DNA of 64,000 nucleotides from the NCBI GenBank assembly GCA_011947345.1, contig JAAVTG010000779.1:37011-101010 (forward strand). The letters are read 5' to 3'. The DNA comes from Phytophthora quininea. Taxonomy: Eukaryota; Oomycota; Peronosporomycetes; Peronosporales; Peronosporaceae. The notes below the pieces were generated by a model. It searched no databases, was not told where the DNA came from, and saw nothing but the letters and a program-made list of their open reading frames with translations. Of the stretch, positions 33,740 to 45,662 are shown piece after piece (the first letter of the stretch is position 1; each line of letters starts with the position of its first letter). The position numbers and the translations under genes were made by a program.

Positions 33740-35104
33740 ATTCTCCAGGGCCTTGGGTTGTTACGCAGCGACTTCACTGTAGATTTAAAGCGGGCGAAGC
33801 TAGAGTCGTATAGATTAGTAACTGGTCGTGAGCAAAATGTTGCATCGGGGACCTTTAAGGAGAAGGTAGTGCTTCCACAACGTTGTCGAGAGTTCTCGCG
33901 TCGAGCAGGTTTCTCCATTCGTGTCGGTGCAAACAGTTACCGCAAAATAAAGAAGGAAGGCAACACCAGATATATGTGCAAGGTGCTGAAAGGTGGACAC
34001 CAATTTGTACCCGATACGAATCACCAACGTTCATTTTTCATTACGGTTTACGGTAATCGGGATCAGTGAAAATTGACGAAGTTGTGTATTGCTCACGGCC
34101 ACTACTGGAACGTGGGTTTTCAGGTGATGACGTTTGTCAAGGGTGAGCTGATGATGATGTACATGCCCAACGCAATCGTGATCTTCTCTACGCCATGATT
34201 TGAGGTAACGTCGGGCGATACTCTGCGACACGCTCCCAGCTTACAGTGATGATTGTGCTTCGGTGAAAGGCAAAGCTATTATCTGAAATTAAAATCGCAT
34301 CTGAGTGCAGTGGCTGCTGCAAATGCCGGGACACATAATGAAAAAAAAAACACGAGAACGGAGTTTTTCAAGCAAGCCTACTGTTTTTTAAGTTCCTATT
34401 GAAAGGCACTACAAACATATCGTCATATTATTCGTTTGGATAGCACGCACTTGAAAATGGAGATGGACAAACGTGGCATGTTCCTCCTTGCCGCTTCGAA
34501 AGACGTCAACGGTGACATCATCGTGTTCGGTTTAGCACTAGTGTATCAAGAGGATTGTCCGAACTAGAAATGGCTAGTGGAGCACATGATAAAAACTCTA
34601 CAAAAGGTTGAATCGGCTAGGAAACCTGGTTTCGTTTCAGACCATCAGAAAGGTTTATTAGGAGCGGTGACAAAATTCTACCCTTTCTGTGGGCATTGAT
34701 TTTGTGTTCATCATATCATTACTAATTTCGAAAGTTAGATCCAACGGAGAAAAGCATTGGCATTCCAGATGGCTCAAAGCGAGTGCGATAAATATTACAA
34801 CGTCTACTTCTCAAAGTTGGGGGAAACGCGGCGGCTCAAAGTCGAATATCTAAACAAGATCGACAAATGTCACTGGGTGACTTATGCCTTCAGTGAGAAG
34901 TACAAACAGCCGTCTTACGATGAAGTAAGGTCTAACTTGTCAGAACCCGCAAACCAGTGGTTAGCCAACTCATGTCGTTCCGCCTATCCGTTGCGCCCGT
35001 ATGAGCAATACTTCGTGAAAGTTGTGGGGCTTTTTGCGAGCTGTATGCCGCATGGGAACGGGCTTGGGAGTGACCGGGTTGTTACCAACGTCTTGGCAGA
35101 TTGA
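33740..35104 (+). mobile_element. Mutator-like (MULE) transposase remnant
   Basis: The first part (33,758-34,069) carries a FAR1/WRKY-GCM1-like region (SRRAGFSIRVGANSYRKIKK). After several frame changes come STHLKMEMDKRGMFLLAASK, DVNGDIIVFGLALVYQED, then FVSDHQKGLLGAVTKFYPF and CVHHI. This matches the MULE pattern of a first acidic residue, a second Asp before KGL, and a Cys/His block. The C-terminal part is open from 34,757 to 35,104. Internal stops make it inactive. Terminal inverted repeats were not found. Confidence 0.7.
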
Positions 35105-35186
35105 ACAATTGACGCCCTCATCTAATCCACCCATAGTGACGTTCCCGGCATCCGTGCTGACGTCGTCATCATCACCTTCGTTGTCT

Positions 35187-35498
35187 TCAATGACAATGGT
35201 TTCTACCTTTGACGAACTTGATCACGGAGGCTCGGGGTCTCACACAACAACGGAGCCGATTGGCGTGGCAGGGGTTGCATGCTGGGGAAGGCTGGTGTTG
35301 GTTGACTTCGGTCGTTAATTTGAAATTCGAGGGCACCTCGCCGGGCTCGAGCGTAGCGGCAATCGTACACCAGCGTAGCCGGTCGAGCCTCCTATAGGCG
35401 GCGAGTCCGTAGGGCTGAATCTTGGCGCTCCAAAATACTAGCCGGTCGGCTTCTGGATACTTTGGATGGACAGCTTCATTCAGCAAACAATACAGCAA
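35187..35498 (-). other. Unassigned ORF next to DIRS-type remnant
   Basis: 103 open codons on the minus strand (including ADRLVFWSAKIQPYGLAAYR). No domain recognised. It may be part of the neighbouring retroelement. Confidence 0.25.
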
Positions 35499-35529
35499 TC
35501 GTAGATCCAGCAGAAACCTGCTAGTACAT

Positions 35530-36490
35530 GAATTTGCTGCGGGTATTGGCTTTATATGAAATCACCTACGACTTCTATACGTCGGCGGATCACATTAGTG
35601 GATCAAAGAACGTCGTACCTGATGCAGCATCAAGGGTGTGACAGTCCCCACAGTTAGCTGACCTAATTTCTCGTATTTCTTGTCCATGGCAACAGCATTT
35701 AATCTCGGAGAGCTCAAGAGATTTCTGCACACTTTGGGAGCGCTGGTTCAAGCAGGGACTCTCGTTACCTCTTCATGTAGTCTCTACAAGCGCGGTTGGA
35801 AGCAGTGGACGGACTGGTGTGCTTTGATGGGCTATCAGCCGTGGCTGTCCCAGCATACAGTTGATGCAGATACCGCCCAGCTTGGCACATTTGTGGTGTG
35901 CCTTTGGAAATTTGGAATGAACCATTCAGACACGGGGAACACTTATTCGACAAGTTGTGGTAAGATTTGCGCCGTCCGCTGGTATCATCGAAACACGGCA
36001 GGGTATGATCCTGGCCAGCCACGCTATTCTGCTCCGCAGGATGAAGGGATTTACTGCGCCAATCGCCAAGCAGCACTCGATTACACCCGCTCTGCTCCGA
36101 TGCCTCTTTCACTCTCTCGACCTCCGTGAACCACGCGGCCAACTGGTTTGGAGGGGGGCGTCCTGCTCGGCTATTTTTTTCTTTTGAGACGTTCGGAGTA
36201 TCTGTTCATGGGGGCGCACGCGTTACCACTACATCATTCGCTTAAAAGACATCAAGGTTTTAGGATGTGGACATGCACCGTTGTTCGCCGCACAGAGCGG
36301 CTTTCGTAGGAATCACTCTTCGTGGGGCGATGAATAATCAGTATGGTCGTGGGAAGCGGTGCTATCATCACCGGTCCAATGATGAACTATTGTGCCCTGT
36401 CAAAAGCGCTCGATGGGTGGTTAAGGTTGTTTTGCCAGTAAAACCGAGTGCTGAGGCACCGGCGCTCTCTTTGGAAACTCAGGCGTAATC
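35530..36490 (+). mobile_element. DIRS/Ngaro-type tyrosine-recombinase retroelement remnant
   Basis: An RNase H-like tail reads HISGSKNVVPDAASRV, up to a stop at about 35,641. A SAM-like core-binding domain follows (CSLYKRGWKQWTDWCALMGY), typical of tyrosine recombinases, then a catalytic-domain region in shifted frames (KQHSITPALLRCLFHSLDLR, FFLLRRSEYLFMGA, RGAMNNQYGRGKRCYHHRS). Frame changes near 35,990 and 36,180 make it inactive. Confidence 0.7.
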
Positions 36491-37690
36491 ACTGCTGTCC
36501 CGGGATCGGTCTGACGGCTGACCAGACAGATCCGCTGGCCGTTCCGCGAACGGTTGCGGATGAAGGTGCAGTGGCTGCAAGCCCGATGACTGCTGGTTCT
36601 GGATTGGCTGAAAATGCTGCCAGGCCTTGGAGAGCCTAGCACAAATCAATTTGACGCGGCAGAAGGAGAGGCGACGGCAGCGGCCGTGCCTGCGGACGGC
36701 GACCAAGGGGCGACAGCGCGGGTCGTCGGGATAGAAGGCAGGTGGCGACGGAGCTGGGCGTCGGCTCGTGGGCAGAGGGGGCGTCAAGACCGAGGGCTAA
36801 ATGCGCGGAGGCTAGGAGAAGGCCGATCGATCGTGCAGCCAAGAATGTTGGGCGCCAGGAGCCGCCAGGAGCCAGGGACGGAACGAGTGCGAGCACGCCT
36901 GAGGGTCTGACGTGCTACATGCAGCTCGAAGGGCCGGAGGAATGGCTGGGAGCGTGGGTGCGTGAGTGCGAGCGCTGGAAGGCGTCGTGGGATTTTGCTT
37001 TTTCACTTTAGCTTGTGCTCGTTCGTGAGCAGGTCGACTAACACCAAAGAAAGGGGAAAGGTTGCCTCGGCCAGCCAACCCATGGAAGTACTTCGATAAC
37101 CAGTTAATCGACAGCTTTTCTACTCTACGCTTTGACTCCGTACTGCCGTTCCGGAACAGTCTCGTCGTCCATCTCTCACCAGTCCAAGCGCCGAGCTGCA
37201 AACCAAGCAGAAGACCCTCAACAAATTTTATTTGGCTCAGGGCGCCGCGGCACACCAATCCCCGCGCAGTCTAACCAGCAGCGCGAGCGTACCGCCACGG
37301 CCATCCCCGGCCCGCCCCGGGACACTGCAAAGGAGATAGTCGAAGTGTTGAAGCGGGCATCAACATCCAAGGGCTAGGCAATACGCGCTATTCGACCCGC
37401 TCCATCTGAATTGGCGGCGCCACTTCCTACTTAACGGCGAAGCTGATCGTCCCATCCTCATAAGGCGTTGGCTTTCAAACGCGTTTCAGCCTTATACCGC
37501 ACTTTCAGCATCGGGATCGAGGCAGCTTCCACATTTGATGTGCTTGTGGGCCCAGTCAACGCGACTGGCGGTGCAGTTTTGGGGGCTCACCACTCCAAGC
37601 CCCGACCGGGTCAAGTTCAAGAAATAATTTCCCACTACATTCAGCGATACTTGGAAATAAAAATGTGCGAAATAGAGAGCTTCACTGTAT
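36491..37690. other. GC-rich stretch, possible retroelement flank
   Basis: No gene is supported. GC-rich DNA with long overlapping frames on both strands of low-complexity Arg/Ala/Gly/Pro composition. It adjoins the DIRS-type remnant and may belong to it. Confidence 0.3.
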
Positions 37691-37960
37691 AGTGGGCGTG
37701 ATATTGCTCCCCCCTCCTCTGGGAGTTGTTCAACAACGATCGGAGGCGACATTTCCGTGCCTCCAACGGGCCGCACAGGCAAGAAGATAGCTATCTTCAA
37801 GTGTACGTAGCTGTGCGGCAGAGATCGTCTCGTGTAACAACACAGCAAAGCTACGAGTGTATTATATACGCCAAATGAACAGCCTAGAGCCGAAAATACG
37901 GTTACAGCCGAGAGCTGTCTATCGCACAGCACAACGTGTTAGATGTAGGTCCCGTTGATG
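37690..37960 (-). mobile_element. Possible solo LTR
   Basis: On the minus strand the segment carries a TATA-like GTATATAATACA (about 37,860), a downstream start-like region, and a composition unlike its AT-rich surroundings. No second copy or target duplication is seen in the window, so this is tentative. Confidence 0.25.
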
Positions 37961-39539
37961 CAGTTCTGCGCGGATAAATGCTTTAATATGCAAAACCCCA
38001 CATTCTTACAGTCCCTGTAGTGGTTAGGGTAGTTGACCACAGTAAAACCAAGTAAAAAAGATATCAAAGCTAATCGTGAAAAGTTGTCCTTTTAGTCTAT
38101 ATTAGACAACGGTCAAATTTGCGAAGGCCAGTACACGGAAGTGTGTGATGTCAAGCGATTAATGCGAAATAACTTTCGGTAAACTGAAATAATGATATTT
38201 TTGAAGACTTACTAAAATAGGCGCATCCAAGAAAGGGTGGAACTTATTGTACAATACTGAATATTTTCACCCACCCCCAGCATGCATATCTTAACAATCA
38301 GTTCGCGAGTCAAGTTAAGGTGATTTGGGGAAACTACAAAATCGTATGCTCCGATAAAAGTTAAATGAATTTGAGGCTGCCTGTATATTATAAAGCCGTG
38401 CCTAAAACAAACACAATGATCTTCCGCAGCCACATAGACTTCATCATTCACGAGAAAATTAGATTGAAGACGGCAAAATCTGTTGTTTTAGCCAGTAGTT
38501 ATTTATCCATAGCAATATGGAGTACAACTTTATAGTCACGGCATCGTAACAATGATCTAAAACTTTAGAAGCATCTAGAATTTTAAAATAAACATATTAT
38601 AATAACTATGACTACAGTATGATTTTGGCTCTGACCTGCATTGCCGTCTTTACCTCCAGTATTCAGCACCGCCATACTGGCTGATCATCCTGCGTAGTTT
38701 TTATTCACGTAAGCTCAAAAAAGCCGCGGCTGGAATTTTATTTTTATCATTAAATCATTGCATTTTAAAAACCAAATCGAAAGGGAACTGGGGTGGACTG
38801 ACTGCGCCGCTATGCGGCGCAGCAAGAACGCTTGTTTTATAATAAAAAGCATCCCATTAGCCAACAGGAAGGTGTGAAATCGGGTTTCGCTTTGTAGTGC
38901 TACAAGAACATATCCGATCGACATGTTGAATGTTACATTTAACTCCAAAACACATCAATTATCATGAACAACAGTCTTTAGCGGGGTTTATTATTTTTGC
39001 GTCTACCAAAAAGAACTAAAAATCGTTGCTTGACTTTCTTGCTAACCCGAGCGAAGCAGAAAGAAGGAGGACCCAGCTTGCATCGACCAGGTTCGTCGGG
39101 AAGTCAAGAATTAGAACAATTGGAAGTCCGATATTGTTGTAATGCTCGATCGTGGCACGCTGCAAGCTGCACGTGAGCACACCCGAGTGACGAGCTGTGC
39201 GTCGCTTAGGCTGCTTCATGTTGTCTACGCTGACGTTCAATGTTTAGTCGACAAGTCCCCTACGATAGCAAGCTCGGAAAGCCTGGCACTGACAATTCAA
39301 TTTACGTTCTTCTAGGACAAACTCTTTCGGTCTCTCGGCGGAAATGCAGACGATTATCCATTGACAGGGTCTGCTTCAGATTATACAAGGGTACGAGTGC
39401 TTGGACGGTCAGCGTTCTCGTGAAGACTGTGAGTAGAAGAACCTGTTCGACCTTCGTGAACGGAATGTCGCTGCATGGTCACTTGATGAATCGGTAAGAT
39501 CTGACATCGAAACCGCAAGCCTTGCGTGCGTGTTGGTTA
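37961..39539. other. AT-rich gene-free stretch
   Basis: No supported gene. Short ORFs on both strands (for example 38,212-38,451 minus) lack recognisable domains. Minus-strand DNA at 39,000-39,500 may be the decayed 3' part of the pogo element. Confidence 0.4.
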
Positions 39540-40396
39540 CTTTTTTGTGTCCGCGATGGCACCTAAGGGTTGTGTACATACCGCAAGATATGTATGCGCG
39601 TCTCCGTCAGACAAACACAAGTGCTTTGTCAAGTCCCGCACTTTGGCCGACCCCTTCCGCCCCGTGATGGTCCAAATCTGAGCTGGCAGCATGTCAAAAT
39701 TTATAGCAGTTTCGTCCACGTTATAAATTTCGAGTGGAGAATAGACACTGTAGGTGCTCTAAAAACTGATGGCAAAATCTGCCTTTAGTTGTAACAAATC
39801 TGCGGTAGGCAACTTTGTTTCTTGGGCTTTTGTATTGAGAACCCGAATCTAAATTAAGTACATTTTGTCAGTACATCCCTGAATTGCTAATTACATTGAG
39901 CGATAGCACTGAAATAGCAACATCACATATCTGTAGCGCGCTGCAACAATCTTTCTAGGGCCCTACGACATTTCTCGGGCGACTTCTTGTTCACTGCGTA
40001 GTTTTCGAGCCAGTGACTGTAGTTGTCTTGTATAAAATCTCCATTATGGAGATCGTGAGCCACTACTACATAATACGTTAGAGTAAAAATAAATAATATT
40101 ATAATATATGTAGCATCTTACCTCCTCCTCACGCCTTGTATCCTTCATAAACGTCACGAGAGCAGGGGTGAAAGGAAAGCTTTCCTTGCGCCCCTGCCCC
40201 TTGGTGGTCTTGTACAGCTTATTCCCCGCAGCCGCTCCCGGGACCGCCACCACCCATCCACCGTGTCATGTGGATGGCCGAGCTCAGCGATGGTCCCCGG
40301 CAGCCCGATATCCTCAGTGCCGGCGAACACTGACAGCTTCTCCTTCATGGAGTAGCCGCGCTGCTTGGGTGGCATGGCGTGCGTCAGGTTGTGCAA
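39540..40396 (-). mobile_element. Pogo-like (Tc1/mariner superfamily) transposase remnant
   Basis: Minus-strand pieces in order: MPPKQRGYSMKEKLSVFAG with a helix-turn-helix-like GTIAELGHPHDTVDGW (start 40,386-40,396), then KGQGRKESFPFTPALVTFMK and DTRREEE. A likely intron (donor GTAAG near 40,120, acceptor near 40,067) leads to VAHDLHNGDFIQDNYSHWLE. A DDE segment reads MDETAINFDMLPAQIWTITG (39,660-39,719). Frame breaks and stops make it inactive. Confidence 0.65.
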
Positions 40397-41067
40397 TGTG
40401 GCCTCAGATTTGGAGGACCACCAACCATGTTTTACGGGGGGCAGAACGACCTACCCAGCTAAAGATCTTCATAATCGCGTCCTGCGTCGCATGCTGCGAT
40501 GCACCTTGAACTCTGCAGCGCACACGTAGCCCTGTACTCTTGGTCTGGGTCAGACTACGGCGAACTCTTGAGCGCTGGAGTCGGTTTGAGAGACGGCTAG
40601 TGTCTGGCGTCCGGCTGAGCCTGACAGTTATTGGCAAAAGATATAATGAAAGCTTTGATTTGTATTGACATTGTTGGAGTCCGGGTTTTGTGTTCCCCTG
40701 CTTTTTGTGACGTTGTCGGTATATAACGATGTGGGAACACGACCCCCTCCTGTTCGTGACCAAAGGACGAGCTGCCGTAGTGAACGTGAACAGTTGGGTC
40801 ATTGCAATAATTGAAACCCGCATTATGGGGTTCTACGTCGTCAAGGCATCCACCCACCCAGTGCAAATCCTACTATGCTATACTTATTGGCGTATTTTGC
40901 TATCATCGGTGGGGGCAAGAAGATGCTATCAACGGAGCAATTCCTTCACCTTTCCACAGCCCAACACTATCAATCGTGAATAATGCATGGCTCATCTCTT
41001 GCACCAAAATAATCTGAAAAATACGTTAAAAATATTGACTGAATTAACCCATCAACCCATTTCGGTC
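40397..41067. other. Intergenic, transposon-flank-like DNA and upstream region of the WD40 gene
   Basis: No gene is supported. 40,430-40,870 carries overlapping short frames and may be LTR-like. The last 150 bp are AT-rich and presumably hold the promoter of the WD40 gene. Confidence 0.3.
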
Positions 41068-42842
41068 ATGCGGCGCACCAGGTCCAGCGGTCTGGAGGCT
41101 GCTCCTCAGCGGCTGCGTTCGCTGCGTTCCTCCGCACGGAACCCGCCGCTGTCTCCTCCCATCGAGTCCAGGCGCCGCTCCAAGCGCATCGACAAGGCGG
41201 ATCCAGAGACTGCAGTGCCAGTTAGAAAAGTTAAACAAACAGTTGCCGTAAAAAATGCCAAACAGAGCGAAAACTCGAGCGACTCCAGCGCAGAAGAGGA
41301 AGAGCAACAGGAGATGCCAGAGTATGAACGCAGACGACGGGAAAACATTGAGAGGAACTTGGCCTTCATGCAGCAGATGGGCGTCTCCACCGCCAAGATC
41401 GCGGCCAGGACGGCCGTCGGAGATGGGGCTGCCAAAGAAGCCAAACGACAGGAGTTGGCCATCAAGAGAGCTCTAAAGGCTGCCAATAGAGCCGAATTAC
41501 TGAGCCAACCAGTCAGGAAGTCCAGGAGGCTGGAAGGCAAGAAGGCGGAGGTGGAGCCCATTGAAGCTGTAGACCAGTTTGTGATGACGGAGATGAAGCA
41601 CCCGAGGTCTAGAGCGTTTAAAGCTCTGGATGAGGTGAATCCAGAGAGTAAAGCCTTCCTAGAGCACAACTTTGGGGATTTGGAAGAGGAGTTGGAGGAG
41701 GATATAGTGCTGGATGATGACGACGGAATTGAGTACACGCTGGCAGATCAAGATACCACCAAGGCGGTGCAGGATCGCATCTTTTCGATCGCCTTCCTGC
41801 CGCGCGCAGACAGAGTAGTCGTGGCTTGTGGAGATAAACTTGGCCATGTGGCGTTGTGGTCGCCGAACGAGGTGGAGCAGGAGACCTCGACATCGCCCGT
41901 GGCTCTCTTCCGACCGCATACTCTTCCGGCCGGCCAGTTGATCTTTCCAGACTCGTCGAAATTATTATCAACGAGTTTTGATGGAACTATCAAGGAGTTC
42001 GACTTGCGCGCTGCAGATTTCTCGGTAGTGTATCAAGCGTCTGATGATGTTGGAATGACATCAATGGCGACTGCAGGAACGCCGCAGTGCCTGTACGTAA
42101 GCTGCGACGACGGCACTGTCAGGTTAATCGATCGTCGCGCTGCAAAAGTCAAGAGCTCGAGCTACCTTCTCCACGAGAAGAAGGTTAACACTGTGTCACA
42201 GCATCCCAGTCAAGACTTGTACGTAACTTTGTGTAGAGATGTCGATTGCCGTGAGTGCTGATTGAAATTTGTTCATAGTTGCTTCGCAACTGCCTCACTG
42301 GACCGCACAGTGTGCTTATGGGATGCACGCAAAATGTCCGCGAAGAAGAACACGCCGCTGGTGACGTTGCCTCACTTTCATAGTGTCAACTGTGCGTATT
42401 TCTCTCCGCGTGAGGGAGCGTGGCTTGTGACAGTAGGCCAGGATTCCTACATTGATATGTTCGACACGTCAAGTCTTGCTGGTCGGCAGCCTTCAGACAA
42501 GGCCGCGGTTGACATCCCCAAGCCCGTTCGAGTTCGCCACAACAACATGACGGGACGGTGGCTGACAAAGCTGCATGCGGCATGGGACCCGAAGCGGCCC
42601 AACCAGTTTGTCATTGGATGCATGGAGCAGCCTCGTAGAATACAGATCTTCCGTGCTGGTCGTCGCCGCCCTGTACGCGAACTCAAAAGTGACAACTTTG
42701 CGTCGGTGCACTCGATCAACGCTTTCCACCCGCATCTGGAGCTCATTGCGGGCGGTAACTCGTCCGGGCGATTGGCGCTGTGGCGTGGGGGAAGAAAGGA
42801 GACGACGAGAAGAAGAAGATCAAGGCTGAAAGGAAAAGGTAG
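41068..42842 (+). CDS. WD40-repeat DNA-damage-binding protein, CMR1/WDR76 family
   Basis: Start at 41,068 (MRRTRSSGLEAAPQRLRS). The N-terminal ~200 residues are basic and charged with a coiled stretch (YERRRRENIERNLAFMQQMG), followed by WD40 repeats (IFSIAFLPRADRVVVACGD, KLLSTSFDGTIKEFD, FATASLDRTVCLWDARK, LIAGGNSSGRLALW). A 60-bp GT-AG intron at 42,219-42,278 restores the repeat. CMR1/WDR76 proteins are nuclear chromatin-associated factors in genome maintenance. A G run near 42,788 is one base short; in the next frame the protein ends in a Lys-rich tail stopping at 42,842. Convergent with VAC14. Confidence 0.85.
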
Positions 42843-42937
42843 AACTGCCAGACTGTAGCAGAACGCCGTGTGAATCGTTGTCATTGTACTTGGTCGCATA
42901 TACGCGTTTTAGCATTGTATCGTCTTCGCTTGCTGCG

Positions 42938-45503
42938 TTACTTGTTACTCCTGCGTTGTTCCTTTGCCAACGACTTCTCGTACATCGCTGAAAGCCATTA
43001 CACAACCGTTGTCAGTAACAAGCTCAAACTTTGGCGTAAAGCTTACCTTTCCTCCGAAGCTCTGTATGTTTCGCCTGTACAGCTTCAAAGTGCGACAGTA
43101 GCGCATCGGCGTCAATCTGTGGGGCTCCCAAGACGCATCGTTGCTTGACGTGCTCTTCGGGGCGTCTCTAATCTTGCGAAGGCGACGGGAGTCGCCACTC
43201 AAGTCGATCCGGTCAATGGCTGTGGCCATACTTGTCACGCTGGCCAGTCGGTCTCGCAGCACCCGGAAAGCGGCGCTCTGTGGGAGCAGCATGAGCAGAC
43301 CGTACAAACTCTTGACTAGATCAGTGTGGTAGTCCTCTTGGATCTCTAAAAGCTGCAGTCGCATGTGAATGAAGATCGGAGACTCCAGTAACTGCACCAG
43401 CTTGTCGATCTGCATGAGAAAGCCCACGGACGCGTCGATGTCTGCAGTAAAATAACAAAATGGCACAAACAGCCTCTTGTGATGTAAGGCAACGTCTCGG
43501 AAGTAATAAATGCATGCAGCTACTGGTAGTAAGCAGTCGAAAAGGATATAATTTGCTGATGAGCGCCGCAGACAGCGAGTACGATTGCGCGAGCAAGCAG
43601 AGGCTGAATGCCGCGATCGGGTTGTGGCACCAGGATCGGAAAAGCGCCTGTTCCACAAAGCATTCAAGTGTCATATGTACCAGGTTTTCAGCAACAACAG
43701 AAGTGTGAACTCACCGTGAAAACTTGAACATCGTCCTCTGAAGCACGCGGTTGAAAGCTGCGACGAAGAATGTCGCGAAGATTCTCCAGCTCATTAGCAG
43801 TGAGCAGAATCAGGTTCAGTGTCTGAACCATAACGGCCGCAAACTCGCTGTCGGCCTGACTGTCGAGGTATACAGCCTCGGTTCCCAGCACCTTGGCGAA
43901 AATGAGGTAGATGCTCTTGGAATCTAACAGGACGCACAGTTTTCGTACGACCATGCTGCCACGCAGCTCCAGCAAGCGCCGGTCTTGAGAGAACAGTAGC
44001 AGAATCGAGTTTAAGACCTTCTCGAATTCGACTTTGTTCAGCGAAATGCGTGCCAGTACCTCCAAGTCAAGAAGAACCACCGGGTCTGAAGCGTCATTCA
44101 ACGTACGTAGCAACGCCGGCAGCAACTGAGCAATGTGGGCCGAGAGTTGGTTGGGGTATTTCTCAAGTAGCATCGAGATCCAGCGCAATGAAGCCATCCG
44201 AGTAGCAACATCCTCGCTACTCAGTTCCGACGTCAGTTTTTGCATTAGAGGTAGCAGTTCCACCTCCTCTGTCGTCGATTTTACGAGCTGCAACAAGTCA
44301 TCGTTAGCGCGCTCTGCCACCTGCCGGATCTCATGCTCGGCGTCGGAGATACAATGCATAACAGCAGCCAGTAAGTCTGCATAGAACTCTACAAGCTTCT
44401 CGCGCCCGAGGTTCACAAATTCGTGCACCCAGCTCACAGCTGTCAACCTGTTGAAACGCTCTTTGCTGTTGCACTGACCCACGAGGATATCCACCATGCG
44501 TCCAAACTCGACATCTTCCGTCTGTTTAATCTCTCGAAGGAACTCTGCCAACGCACTATCAGCCGCCTGTCGGATCTCTCTGTTGCCGTCACTCAGCATA
44601 TTAAACAAGCCGTCTAGAAACTCCGGCAGCCAGTCCAGCATGTCAATATCAGGCACCGAATCTAGCACAGTGATCCACCCAACCAGCAACTGACGAATGT
44701 ACGGGTTGGTCATGCGAATGTACTTGTGCAGTAGTGGGATGAACATGTCCACGTCAAAGTATTCACTCTCGGTGACGATATCTTTCACCAGTCGATCCAG
44801 CAAATTGGCTCCGTTTTTCACGTCCACGTCCACATCGGCGAAGAGTTTGCAGAGACCGTCAAAGATCTGGTTAAAGTACTGCAAGATGTGTCCTCTGGCC
44901 ACTTTGGCGATGTTGTACAAGCTCACAGGCGTAGTACCTGACTCTACTTTCAGGGTCGTCGAAGCAGTGCAGCACTGGGGGCAGCAACTTGTCCAGATAC
45001 AGGTGGGCGTCGTGCATGAGGCCAATGGCCGTTGCTGCCAAGCCAATGAGACCACCCTTGCGGTGGTTGGCGTTGGAGGAGCAGGCAAAGTCGTTTCCCA
45101 GCAGCTCGATGATGGCAGGGATGCGCTGTCTGCTGGGGTTGTTGGCTGCGAAGCTGTTGGGGGCACCGTCCACGCTCTCCGACTCGGTCCCGGAGGCTGC
45201 TTCGAGGCCTGGCGAGTCCTGGTGCAGCTGCAGCTGGTGCTGCTGGTGGAACTCGATGCTGGCGGCGTTCTCCTGCAGCTGCTTAATGAGGTTCTCCAGC
45301 TCCATGGCCGCGCCCTTGCGCTTGTCGTAGCTGCGGTCGCCCAAATTGCGCATGAGGTTCGGGGACAGCGGCAGCTGCACGGGGAAGGCGCCGTCGGACG
45401 CGTCGCTGCCGCCCAGGAACGGCATGGCGGCGGCGGCCGCCGCAGCGGCCTGCGTTAGCGCCGACTGCGGCAGCATGGGCGAAGAGTCCGCGGCGTAGCT
45501 CAT
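42938..45503 (-). CDS. VAC14: VAC14, scaffold of the PIKfyve/Fab1 lipid kinase complex
   Basis: Armadillo/HEAT-rich scaffold: YDKRKGAAMELENLIKQLQE near the N-terminus, repeats such as IFDGLCKLFADVDVDVKNGA and DMLDWLPEFLDGLFNMLSDG, and a C-terminal Fig4-binding region (FRSWCHNPIAAFSLCLLAQ, ESPIFIHMRLQLLE). The complex makes PI(3,5)P2 on endosomes and vacuoles. Introns: GT-AG 43,714-43,648; AT-AC 43,549-43,447 (probable U12 type); GT-AG 43,046-42,988. Two breaks look like sequence errors: a lost AG near 44,934 and a short G run near 43,128. With these allowed for, the C-terminus aligns with the family (PQIDADALLSHFEAVQAKHT). The N-terminus has poly-Ala tracts. Confidence 0.9.
43447..43549 (-). 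other. Probable U12-type AT-AC intron in VAC14
   Basis: On the minus strand the donor is ATATCCTTT, the exact U12 consensus, and the intron ends TTTTAC. Removing it joins ISK to FADIDASVGFLMQIDKLV, reproducing the continuous family sequence at this point (typically KFADLEV...FL). The best branch-point candidate, TTGCCTTAC, lies about 38 nt from the end, farther than usual. A competing GT-AG choice would insert eight extra residues. Confidence 0.7.
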
Positions 45504-45662
45504 CGTGGCCAGGAAGAAGCGGATATGGCTTCAATTTTAGTTTAACGAAAATGAGACTTTATAGAAAATCTATGTAGATAGGTTCATTTTGCTTGGATCC
45601 CCGCTTCAACGGCAACTTCTTGCACTGTCGAAAACGTCTATTACATGTTTTGTCGAGCCTTA

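Noticed and set aside
43141..43332. GT-AG alternative for the VAC14 intron and short plus-strand ORFs here
   Set aside because: The GT-AG choice adds eight residues not in the family; the ORFs are shadows of VAC14.
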